A DNA stretch of 11,076 nucleotides from assembly GCA_029062865.1 (NCBI GenBank), contig JAIDPG010000324.1:1-11076 (forward strand), in the 5' to 3' direction. The DNA comes from Oscillospiraceae bacterium. Lineage in GTDB: Bacteria; Bacillota; Clostridia; Oscillospirales; Ruminococcaceae. The position numbers and the translations under genes are program-made. Below are positions 1 through 5,366 of the stretch, in pieces; position 1 is the first letter of the stretch; each line of letters opens with the position of its first letter. The notes below the pieces were generated by a model that saw only the letters and a program-made list of their open reading frames with translations, searched no databases and had not been told where the DNA came from.

Positions 1-59
1 AGTTTATTTTCTCTCCTGTGTTTCTTTATCTCCTGATTTCAATTTAAAATTCAAGAACT

Positions 60-88
60 GCGCAGTCCGCGCTTCGCGCGGACTGCGC
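60..88 (-). terminator. Perfect 13-bp GC-rich hairpin after the pyr cluster, possible weak terminator
   Basis: Bases 60-72 (GCGCAGTCCGCGC) and 76-88 are perfectly complementary around a three-base loop. The hairpin lies 59 bases past the stop of the last gene of the minus-strand cluster. On the minus strand the stem is followed by AGTTCTTGAATTTTAAATT, which is T-rich but not a clean T tract, so termination may be weak or the hairpin may belong to a repeat family. Further left, at 12-16 and 32-36, the minus strand reads AGGAG twice without an acceptable start codon nearby, so another gene may begin just outside the window. Confidence 0.4.
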
Positions 89-147
89 TGGGCTTGTTGC
101 TATGTGTCGGTACGCGCCTATAACGCGCTGCCCTTATGTTGACAAGT

Positions 148-516
148 TTATTTTTGCAGCTCATAAAGCGCCTCGTCAACAAACACTCCGCGAAAATACG
201 CGTCCAACGCGTCGTCAAGCCGCTCGATATAACCGTTATAATCCTTCGGGAGCTTTTTCAGCTTCGACGCGTCCTTCTTGTCAAAATGCCATATCATTTC
301 TTTCAGCACCCGCTGATAAACAAATGTTATCTTCCGCGCCGTCTCTATATCCCTGCCGGTCATCACGGCGACCTTTGCGAGCGTTATCACGCTGTCGTAA
401 AATTCCCAGAACCGCTTTTTGGAGAACCGCTCGCGTTCGTGAAGACCGTAGAGCAAACTATTCTCGGAGCAGTTTACGTTCTTTTCCAGAACCGCCATTG
501 CCTCGCTTACCGTCAT
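148..516 (-). CDS. Unknown 122-aa protein, translationally coupled to pyrF
   Basis: I do not recognise this family. The reading frame is open to 552, but that start would overlap pyrF by 32 bases. The ATG at 516 lies 4 bases past the pyrF stop and has an AAGGGG ribosome site (overlapping the pyrF stop region) at good spacing, so 516 is chosen. The product has no signal peptide or membrane segment and is rich in Lys, Glu, Asp and aromatic residues. Long stretches look helical (residues about 30-75 and 90-120), so a small cytoplasmic helical bundle is likely. As the last gene of the cluster, coupled to pyrF, it should be made in proportion to PyrF. No function can be assigned. Confidence 0.72.
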   Translation of the reverse strand: MTVSEAMAVLEKNVNCSENSLLYGLHERERFSKKRFWEFYDSVITLAKVAVMTGRDIETARKITFVYQRVLKEMIWHFDKKDASKLKKLPKDYNGYIERLDDALDAYFRGVFVDEALYELQK

Positions 517-520
517 TGCC

Positions 521-1459
521 TTAACCCCTTGAAGTGGTGATCTTGCCGACAAAGTCCATTATCTCCTCGCGCATACGAATTGCCTCTCTGCGCGCCGCGT
601 CCGCGAACTCCCGCTCGGAGCATTTTTCCTTTTGATAAGCGCACATAATCCCTCGCGAGCTGTTCACGATCCCGCCCAAGCCGTTCTTATCGAACGCCGC
701 CGAGATGTCCTTCGCGGAGGCACCCTGAGCTCCGTAGCCGGGGATCAAGAAGAACGTGTGCGGAAGCAGCTCGCGAAGCCGCGCTATCTGCTCCGGATAT
801 GTAGCCCCCGCGACAATTCCGACACCGCTGTAGCCGTAAACTCCCGGGAGCTCCCTGCCCCATTCCTCGCACATTTTTCCCATAAGCTCGTAGATCGGCA
901 CGCCGTCAACGGTTTTATCCTGCAGCTCGCCGCTTGACGGGTTTGACGTCTTAGCAAGGACGAAAATGCCCTTGTCGTTCTCCTTGCAAACGCTAAGCAG
1001 CGGCTTTATGCCGTCCGTGCCGAGATAGCCGTTCACCGTCAGCGCGTCGCCCAAAAACGGCTCGAACTCATTTTTCCCGACCTTCACCTTTCCGAGATGC
1101 GCCGTCGCGTAGGCTTCCATTGTCGTGCCTATATCGTTGCGCTTTGCGTCCGTGATGACGTACATTCCCTTGCTCCGCGCGTACTCCTGCGTTTTGTACA
1201 GCGTTTTCATTCCCGCGACGCCGTACATCTCATAATACGCCGCCTGCGGCTTCACCGCGGGCACAATATCGCACAGCGCGTCGATAAGCCCCTTATTGAA
1301 CACAAACAGCGCCTTAGCCGCGCCTTTCAGCGTTTCGCCGTACTTTTCAAAGCACTTCCTCTTGATAAACTCCGGAACGTAGTCCAGCTTAGGGTCAAGC
1401 CCCGCTACCGTGGGGTTCTGGGTTTGTTCAATCTTCTCAATCAGTCTGTCTAAAGCCAT
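521..1459 (-). CDS. pyrF: Orotidine 5'-phosphate decarboxylase (type II PyrF)
   Basis: Catalyses the last step of de novo UMP synthesis, decarboxylation of orotidine 5'-phosphate, in the cytoplasm. The 312-aa product carries the catalytic Asp-Lys-Asp signature as DAKRNDIG (Asp104, Lys106, Asp109), an early GLDP substrate-binding segment, and phosphate-binding loops at IPGYGAQGA (about 239-247) and NSSRGI (about 266-271). This length and signature fit the long type II subfamily rather than the ~240-aa type I enzymes. An upstream in-frame ATG at 1468 directly abuts AGGAG. The ATG at 1459 has the same AGGAG at 9-base spacing and gives the usual N-terminus, so 1459 is preferred. It is 30 bases downstream of a DUF3592-like gene and 4 bases upstream of the 122-aa gene. 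The assignment is firm. Confidence 0.96.
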   Translation of the reverse strand: MALDRLIEKIEQTQNPTVAGLDPKLDYVPEFIKRKCFEKYGETLKGAAKALFVFNKGLIDALCDIVPAVKPQAAYYEMYGVAGMKTLYKTQEYARSKGMYVITDAKRNDIGTTMEAYATAHLGKVKVGKNEFEPFLGDALTVNGYLGTDGIKPLLSVCKENDKGIFVLAKTSNPSSGELQDKTVDGVPIYELMGKMCEEWGRELPGVYGYSGVGIVAGATYPEQIARLRELLPHTFFLIPGYGAQGASAKDISAAFDKNGLGGIVNSSRGIMCAYQKEKCSEREFADAARREAIRMREEIMDFVGKITTSRG

Positions 1460-1489
1460 TGTAAGCATCTCCTGTCTATGTTATTTATT

Positions 1490-1924
1490 TTATTCCAGTA
1501 GCAAATTCGCAACCCCGAACAGGCACAACACTCCGAACGGGATAAACACCCAGCTCAAAATCAGCATTACGCGCTTGTCCTCGGGGAGCACGAAGCGCTT
1601 GGGATTTTTGCGATCCACGAGTATCTTCATCTCGCTTCCCACCGGGTGAGCGTCGAGATACCAACTCGGCTTGCACAAGCCGTACTGCCGCTCGTACTCC
1701 GCGCCGTTTACGCTGTACTTGAATGTCAGCATCCACACCCGCGCGGAGTGATGCCGCCTGCCCGCGCGAACCGGCGTGTCGTAGGTGTGCTCCGTAACCG
1801 TCGCCGCTGCGGTTGTGCCTCGCGTTAATCTGAGATAAAATACCAGCGGTATTATCCCGAGCGTTAAAAGTACAGCCGCGATAACTCCCACGCCGATAGC
1901 CGCCGCGATAATATCTTCTCTCAT
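1490..1924 (-). CDS. DUF3592-like two-helix membrane protein (copy 2)
   Basis: A 144-aa protein with a hydrophobic helix at about residues 5-30, a soluble segment of about 80 residues, and a second helix at about 119-142. The middle segment has the layout I associate with DUF3592: an alternating-hydrophobic strand, VNGAEYE, DAHPVG, then ILVDRKNPKRFVLPED. It is a clear paralog of the gene immediately upstream: VNGAEYE, DAHPVG and PKRFVLPED are identical in both. The start has AGAGGA about 8 bases upstream. The 81-base gap from its paralog is the largest in the cluster. No enzymatic residues are apparent and no function is known to me; a membrane-anchored sensor or assembly role is only a guess. 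Confidence 0.82.
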   Translation of the reverse strand: MREDIIAAAIGVGVIAAVLLTLGIIPLVFYLRLTRGTTAAATVTEHTYDTPVRAGRRHHSARVWMLTFKYSVNGAEYERQYGLCKPSWYLDAHPVGSEMKILVDRKNPKRFVLPEDKRVMLILSWVFIPFGVLCLFGVANLLLE

Positions 1925-2005
1925 ATATAAGTTCCTCTTAAAGCGAAAAGCCCTTGGAAAGCGCCGTCTTGGCTGGAGTTATTGAAATTCCTGCGTTGCC
2001 TTACT

Positions 2006-2437
2006 TTATTTTATCAGCATTACAATCAAACCCGCCAGCGCGATTGCGCCGCCGATCGTAAAAATAATACCCGGTACCAGCGGTCGGCTTATATCCTCCG
2101 GCAAAACAAATCTCTTGGGCTTTTTGGGATCGACAAGTATATTGATCGTCGTTCCCACGGGGTGAGCGTCCATATATTCCTTTGATTTGATAACGTTGTA
2201 TCTGTTCTCGTATTCAGCGCCGTTCACGAAATACTTCAGCTTCAGAAACCAATAATAGCTTTTTGATCCCTCGTCGACGCTTGAGCCTTCAAGCAGATGC
2301 TCCGTAACCTCCGCCGTGACGTTGCTGCCGTGCTTCAGCCTGTTATATATCACCAGCGGAACTATCCCGAGCGTCAGAAACAATGCCGCCAAAAAAACGC
2401 AGATAAATATTCCTCCCGCCATTGCTCCTTCTTCCAT
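2006..2437 (-). CDS. DUF3592-like two-helix membrane protein (copy 1)
   Basis: A 143-aa paralog of the following gene with the same plan: hydrophobic helix at about residues 7-32, soluble core with VNGAEYE, DAHPVG and PKRFVLPED, and a hydrophobic helix at about 118-142. A strong AGGAGG lies 8 bases before the ATG at 2437. A second in-frame ATG five codons on (GAAGGAGCAATG) has only 3-base spacing and is less likely. It begins 24 bases after the PEBP-family gene. The paralogs differ most in the N-terminal third of the soluble part (about residues 48-62), which may be a variable loop. Family assignment is by pattern, and the biochemical role is unknown. Confidence 0.82.
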   Translation of the reverse strand: MEEGAMAGGIFICVFLAALFLTLGIVPLVIYNRLKHGSNVTAEVTEHLLEGSSVDEGSKSYYWFLKLKYFVNGAEYENRYNVIKSKEYMDAHPVGTTINILVDPKKPKRFVLPEDISRPLVPGIIFTIGGAIALAGLIVMLIK

Positions 2438-2461
2438 AAGTCCTACCTCCTGTATTTTTTC

Positions 2462-2941
2462 TCAGCTTCTCGACGGAAGAATTATCTCCGCCGTTTCAAG
2501 AATATGCCCGCTCATTTTTCCGTTAAGCTCCTCCAGCGAGAAGCCCTCGGCAAGCTCCAACGCGCAGTTCAGCGCGAAGAGCGTCAGCGTGTAGTTGTGC
2601 GTTTTATCGGGCGGCATCGGGCCGCCGTAGCGGCAATGCAGAGCGCCCGAAAAATGCGTCGCGCCCTGCACCATTCCGAACGCCTCATCTTGGCTCGCGT
2701 TTTCGGGGATTTCCGCAATATCCGCGGGGATATTCGCCGCCAGCCAATGTATCCACGCGAACCCGCAAAGCGGCTTGCTGTCGAAGTCCACGAATGCAAC
2801 CGCTAAAGATTTCGCGCCGCTCGGAACATTCTCGATCAAGATCGGCATAGAAACGCACGGCTCGCCGCCGATTTTCACGTCGCTGTATTTACCGTATCTA
2901 TCGGGCAATTGTCCGTTTTCAAGCTCAACCTTTACTTTCAT
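2462..2941 (-). CDS. YbhB/YbcL-type phosphatidylethanolamine-binding (PEBP, Raf-kinase-inhibitor-like) protein
   Basis: A 159-aa cytoplasmic protein without a signal peptide. Family landmarks are visible in order: SMPILIENVP (31-40); a VDFDSKP ligand-pocket segment (51-57) in place of the usual DPDAP-type motif; WIHWLAANIP (63-72), with the conserved His-Trp; and the diagnostic YGGPMPPDKTHNYTLTLFAL (105-124). The fold is a small beta protein with an anion/phospholipid head-group pocket. Bacterial members have no firmly established role. The ribosome site GAGG sits 7 bases before the ATG, inside a 13-base sequence that also occurs at the start of the 88-aa gene. Its placement between pyrC and pyrF is not an arrangement I recognise and gives no obvious metabolic link. 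Family call firm, role uncertain. Confidence 0.92.
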   Translation of the reverse strand: MKVKVELENGQLPDRYGKYSDVKIGGEPCVSMPILIENVPSGAKSLAVAFVDFDSKPLCGFAWIHWLAANIPADIAEIPENASQDEAFGMVQGATHFSGALHCRYGGPMPPDKTHNYTLTLFALNCALELAEGFSLEELNGKMSGHILETAEIILPSRS

Positions 2942-2955
2942 TATTTATCCTCATT

Positions 2956-3222
2956 CTAAAGTCCCTCAAGCAGCGTCTCAAGTGTGTCGGCAAACGTTCC
3001 GTAAAAGAACCGCCCCTTGCGCTTTGAAACGACTGCCCATACGGTCTCGCCGTCTATAACCGTTTTCGCGATGTACGTTCCGCCGAACACAACAAGCGCG
3101 GTTGGTGGCTCTTCCTCGGAGAATTTGCCGAACGGTATTTTCTCTATTATCTTCCAAATAACGCTCCCCGCCGAGTATTCCTCCAAAGAGGCGATCTCCG
3201 TGTTTGTCAGCTCCGTAATCAC
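2956..3222 (-). CDS. Unknown 88-aa protein with GTG start, coupled to pyrC
   Basis: I do not recognise this protein. It starts with GTG at 3222, three bases after the pyrC stop, and no in-frame ATG is better placed. GAGG lies 11 bases upstream, within the final codons of pyrC, so translational coupling is likely. The product has no membrane segment. It reads as a helical N-terminus with acidic and aliphatic residues (1-28), then beta-rich stretches TALVVFGGTYIAKTVIDG (about 41-58) and VWAVVSKRKGRFFYG, then a short helix ending in LETLLEGL. The gene is bracketed by two identical 13-base sequences (3227-3239 and 2942-2954), suggesting a late insertion between pyrC and the PEBP gene. The uninterrupted frame and tight packing argue for a real gene. 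Confidence 0.68.
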   Translation of the reverse strand: MITELTNTEIASLEEYSAGSVIWKIIEKIPFGKFSEEEPPTALVVFGGTYIAKTVIDGETVWAVVSKRKGRFFYGTFADTLETLLEGL

Positions 3223-3225
3223 AGG

Positions 3226-4497
3226 CTATTTATCCTCATAAACGATCTTCCCGTCAACGATAGTCATCTTAACACGCCCCTTCATCTTCATTCCCTTGAA
3301 GCACGTGTTTTTTGATTTTGAGTGCAGCTTTTCGGGGTCGACTATCCATTCCTCCGTGGGGTCGAAGATCGCGATGTCCGCGGGCTCGCCCTCGCTGAAG
3401 CTCCCGCCGGGAATTCCGAGAATTTTCCGAGGGTTTACGCACATCAGCCTCACAATATGCCGCAGGTTTGTCTTGCCGAGATGATACAGCCCCGTAAGCG
3501 TCGCGGCAAGCGACGTTTCAAGCCCGACAACGCCGTTCGGCGCGGTTTCGAAATTCGCTTTTTCCTCCGCGGTGTGCGGCGCGTGGTCAGTGACTATGCA
3601 GTCGATCGTGCCGTCGCAGATGCCCTCCGTTATCGCGGTAACGTCGTCCTCCGTGCGGAGCGGCGGATTCATTCGATAATCCGCGTCGCGCGTGCGCAGC
3701 TTCTCGTCGGTGAGCATAAAGTAATGCGGGCAGGTTTCGGAAGTTACCATTGCTCCGTACCGCGCCCCAAGCCTTACGAGAAGCATACTCGTCGTCGTTG
3801 AAACGTGCGCGATGTGTATCGGCATTTCCAGATCCCCCGCCATAACTATCTCGCGGGCGGTCTGCGTGTCCTCGCTCATGCGGTGCATTCCCGGCACGCC
3901 GAGCTCCTTTGAAACCACGCCGCTGTTCATAATGCCGCCTTCTATAATATCCGGGTCCTCGCAATGCGAGATTACGCGAAGCCCTGCGTAATGCGCCTTC
4001 ACCATAGCTCTCGCCATAAGCCGCGCGTTGCGCACGGGCTTGCCGTCGTCCGACACCGCGACGCAGCCCGCCTTACGCAGCTCCTCAAAGTCGCACAGCT
4101 CCTCGCCCTTCATACCCTTTGTAATGCACCCTATAGGGTAAACCTTAGCTTTCGCGCCCTTTGCCTTCTGGATTATATACTTCACCGTTTCGGCGTTGTC
4201 GACGGGCGGGTTTGTATTCGGCATACACGCGACCGCGGTAACGCCGCCTGCGACAGCCGCCTCGCACCCCGTGATTATATCCTCCTTATGCGTCTGCCCC
4301 GGATCGCGGAAATGCACGTGCATATCGCATATCCCGGGGATAACCGTCCGCCCGGAGCAGTCGATGACCTTATCCGCCGCCTCGTCGATATTCGGCGCGC
4401 ATCGCACGATCATTCCCTCATTTACAAGAATATCCGCCACGCCCTCGAAGCCGTTCGCGGGGTCTACCACATATCCGTTTTTAAGCAAAAGCTCCAT
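3226..4497 (-). CDS. pyrC: Dihydroorotase, class I
   Basis: Catalyses reversible cyclisation of carbamoyl-L-aspartate to dihydroorotate, the third step of UMP synthesis; a cytoplasmic zinc amidohydrolase. The 423-aa length matches class I enzymes. The metal/substrate signature DMHVHFRDPG (58-67) gives His60, His62 and Arg64. SDDGKP (149-154) supplies the bridging Asp that class I enzymes use instead of a carboxylated lysine. Further ligands are SHCED (His178), HIAHVS (His231) and VTDHAPH (catalytic Asp304). NPRKILG near 355-361 is the usual C-terminal family motif. AGGAGG lies 4 bases before the ATG. It is the first gene of the minus-strand cluster. The only strong promoter I found is at 5071-5099, so a leader of about 565 nt with terminator-like hairpins may regulate it. 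Confidence 0.97.
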   Translation of the reverse strand: MELLLKNGYVVDPANGFEGVADILVNEGMIVRCAPNIDEAADKVIDCSGRTVIPGICDMHVHFRDPGQTHKEDIITGCEAAVAGGVTAVACMPNTNPPVDNAETVKYIIQKAKGAKAKVYPIGCITKGMKGEELCDFEELRKAGCVAVSDDGKPVRNARLMARAMVKAHYAGLRVISHCEDPDIIEGGIMNSGVVSKELGVPGMHRMSEDTQTAREIVMAGDLEMPIHIAHVSTTTSMLLVRLGARYGAMVTSETCPHYFMLTDEKLRTRDADYRMNPPLRTEDDVTAITEGICDGTIDCIVTDHAPHTAEEKANFETAPNGVVGLETSLAATLTGLYHLGKTNLRHIVRLMCVNPRKILGIPGGSFSEGEPADIAIFDPTEEWIVDPEKLHSKSKNTCFKGMKMKGRVKMTIVDGKIVYEDK

Positions 4498-4512
4498 ACA
4501 GCCTCCTATTTT

Positions 4513-4530
4513 AAAAGTCGCGAAAAACCG
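4513..4530. repeat. Solo copy of the element end repeat
   Basis: AAAAGTCGCGAAAAACCG stands alone here, 30 bases before the nearly identical left end of element A; the same 18 bases recur exactly at 4759-4776. On the minus strand it reads CGGTTTTTCGCGACTTTT, a T-rich string just ahead of the pyrC ribosome site. It probably remains from a decayed or partly deleted third element. Confidence 0.7.
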
Positions 4531-4542
4531 TCTTATTTCAAA

Positions 4543-4641
4543 GTCGCGAAAAACCGCGCGAACTTCGTTCGCGCTAGCCGCCTGCTAAGGTTCCGTTACG
4601 CTTCGCTTCACTCCACCTTAGCAGGCGCTTTTTTTCGCGAC
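4543..4641. repeat. Palindromic MITE/REP-like element, copy A (99 bp)
   Basis: The ends are 11-bp perfect inverted repeats, GTCGCGAAAAA (4543-4553) and TTTTTCGCGAC (4631-4641). Inside are two hairpins. GCGCGAAC-TTC-GTTCGCGC spans 4556-4574. A 13-bp stem, CGCCTGCTAAGGT (4579-4591) with ACCTTAGCAGGCG (4615-4627), encloses a 23-base loop. Read on the plus strand the large stem runs into T7; read on the minus strand the small stem runs into GGTTTTT, so the unit resembles a terminator in both directions. No target-site duplication is evident. In the pyrC leader it could reduce read-through. Confidence 0.82.
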
Positions 4642-4762
4642 ACGGGTCTGAAGTTGCGTCAATTGGCTTGCGACGCGACTTTAAATGCGCCGCCCGTGTG
4701 TTGATTGGCTCGTGACGCGCTATAATGCCGTTCCCTTACACTAATCGCCTCCGGATTTAAAA

Positions 4763-4855
4763 GTCGCGAAAAACCGGATCGCTCCGTTCGCCTAGCCGCC
4801 TGCTAAGGTTCCGTTTCGCTTCGCTTCGCTCCACCTTAGCAGGCGCTTTTTTCGC
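4763..4855. repeat. Palindromic MITE/REP-like element, copy B (right end decayed)
   Basis: The left end GTCGCGAAAAA (4763-4773) is intact. The 13-bp stem recurs exactly at 4797-4809 and 4833-4845. The core 4792-4855 matches 4574-4638 of copy A except for two substitutions in the loop and one T fewer in the T tract. The small left hairpin has changed to CGGA-GCGA-TCCG (minus strand). The right end reads TTTTTTCGCTCC, so the last bases of the terminal inverted repeat are lost. Copies A and B are offset by 218 bases in the same orientation, which fits either segmental duplication or independent insertion. Confidence 0.8.
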
Positions 4856-4941
4856 TCCACACTTCGCTGGTATTGTTGTTTTTGATCGATACGCGGCTTT
4901 TGACGGCTCGCGGGCTAGATGATTTTGGTTGGAACGCGACT

Positions 4942-5034
4942 TTAATGCGCCGCCATCGGCAAAACAAAAAAATACCGCTTAACAAAGCGGCATTCGGGTT
5001 TGTATTTACGGCGGATCTTATGCTCCGCTTTCAT
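4942..5034 (-). CDS. Possible 30-codon leader ORF overlapping a terminator-like hairpin
   Basis: Reading starts at the ATG at 5034, about 30 bases after the predicted transcription start, and ends at TAA 4942-4944. The predicted peptide is basic, beginning MKAEHKIRRKYK and containing KRYFFVLPM where the T tract is translated. The frame runs straight through the hairpin and T7 tract at 4961-4990. No Shine-Dalgarno sequence precedes the ATG (GCGGCGAAATA), which counts against translation. If translated, it would recall leader-peptide attenuation as in enterobacterial pyrBI, but that comparison is only an inference. Confidence 0.22.
   Translation of the reverse strand: MKAEHKIRRKYKPECRFVKRYFFVLPMAAH
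4961..4990 (-). terminator. Hairpin plus T7 tract in the pyrC leader, candidate attenuator
   Basis: On the minus strand CCGCTT-TGTT-AAGCGG (4990-4975) is followed by TA, seven T and then GTTTT. The stem is only 6 bp, but the U tract is strong. It lies about 75-100 nt after the predicted start from the 5071-5099 promoter. It would either end a short RNA of about 100 nt or attenuate the pyr operon. A second hairpin just upstream (GCGGA and TCCGC, about 5012-5028) could compete or stabilise. I found no PyrR binding-loop consensus. Confidence 0.55.
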
Positions 5035-5070
5035 TATTTCGCCGCTATACAGCCGCTTACACTATTTTAT

Positions 5071-5099
5071 ATTATACCCCAATTCGCCGATTTTGTCAA
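5071..5099 (-). promoter_or_regulatory. Perfect consensus sigma-A-type promoter for the pyr cluster
   Basis: On the minus strand TTGACA (5099-5094) and TATAAT (5076-5071) are separated by exactly 17 bases, with A/T-rich sequence before the -35 box. Initiation is expected near 5064. It points to pyrC, whose ATG is at 4497, with no competing promoter of similar quality between. The -35 box and spacer overlap one arm of a 13-bp inverted repeat (5083-5095). Confidence 0.82.
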
Positions 5100-5261
5100 G
5101 TAAAAATTCCCAGACATTCACGAAGCTAAGCGGAATTACGGCGTTTCATCCGCAAAATCGGCGAAATACACAACAATCATTTCACTCAAGAACTACTTTT
5201 GTTAATCATTCACAAAACGCCTCAAAACACAAAACTCTCACAAAATATTTAGAAAAACGAC

Positions 5262-5290
5262 TTTACTTTTGAATTTTTTTTATGTATAAT
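5262..5290 (+). promoter_or_regulatory. Probable promoter of the Na+/phosphate cotransporter gene
   Basis: TTTACT (5262-5267), 17-base spacer, then TATAAT (5285-5290). The -10 box is perfect and the -35 box matches four of six positions. Transcription would start near 5297, giving a leader of about 70 nt to the ATG at 5367. It diverges from the pyr promoter, with the -35 boxes about 160 bases apart. Confidence 0.68.
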
Positions 5291-5366
5291 ATTATTGTAG
5301 GGAAAAATAACGAAAAGGAAGATGTGCGCCAAAGACGGGCGCGCAAAGAAAGTATGGGAGCGTAAA

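Larger units (their letters stand above)
4498..5321. other. 824-base divergent intergenic region between pyrC and the phosphate transporter gene
   Basis: This stretch has no convincing standard-size gene. From left to right it holds a solo end repeat, palindromic element A, a linker (4642-4758) with partial repeats, element B, a degenerate tail (4856-4960), a T-tract hairpin, a possible 30-codon frame, the consensus minus-strand promoter, a 13-bp inverted repeat reaching 5165, A+T-rich sequence with nothing recognisable (5166-5261), and the plus-strand promoter. The linker and tail contain related strings: GCGACTTTAAATGCGCCGCC (4674-4693) and GCGACTTTAATGCGCCGCC (4937-4955). This suggests duplication of a unit larger than the hairpins. 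Longer open frames here (plus strand 4873-5103 and 5000-5272) have no ribosome site and cross regulatory sequence. Confidence 0.75.

Noticed and set aside
139..167. TTGACA-17-CATAAA as a plus-strand promoter
   Set aside because: The -10 box is poor, it lies at the 3' end of a minus-strand gene, and no plus-strand gene follows.
102..540. Plus-strand open frames of 134-140 aa opposite the 122-aa gene
   Set aside because: No ribosome site, mutually overlapping, antisense to a gene that is tightly coupled to pyrF.
3964..4704. 246-aa plus-strand open frame opposite pyrC
   Set aside because: It lies antisense to a clearly recognised dihydroorotase, then runs through the palindromic repeats; its product is Arg/His-rich and resembles no family.
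4701..4726. TTGATT followed by TATAAT as a plus-strand promoter
   Set aside because: The spacer is only 14 bases, the sequence is part of a degenerate repeat, and no plus-strand gene follows nearby.
4513..4776. Three copies of GTCGCGAAAAACCG as a possible CRISPR array
   Set aside because: Spacings are irregular (about 26 and 220 bases), the repeats are ends of palindromic elements, and no cas gene is present.
4873..5272. Plus-strand open frames of 76 and 90 aa in the intergenic region
   Set aside because: No ribosome sites; they cross the consensus minus-strand promoter and the A+T-rich spacer, and the products look random.
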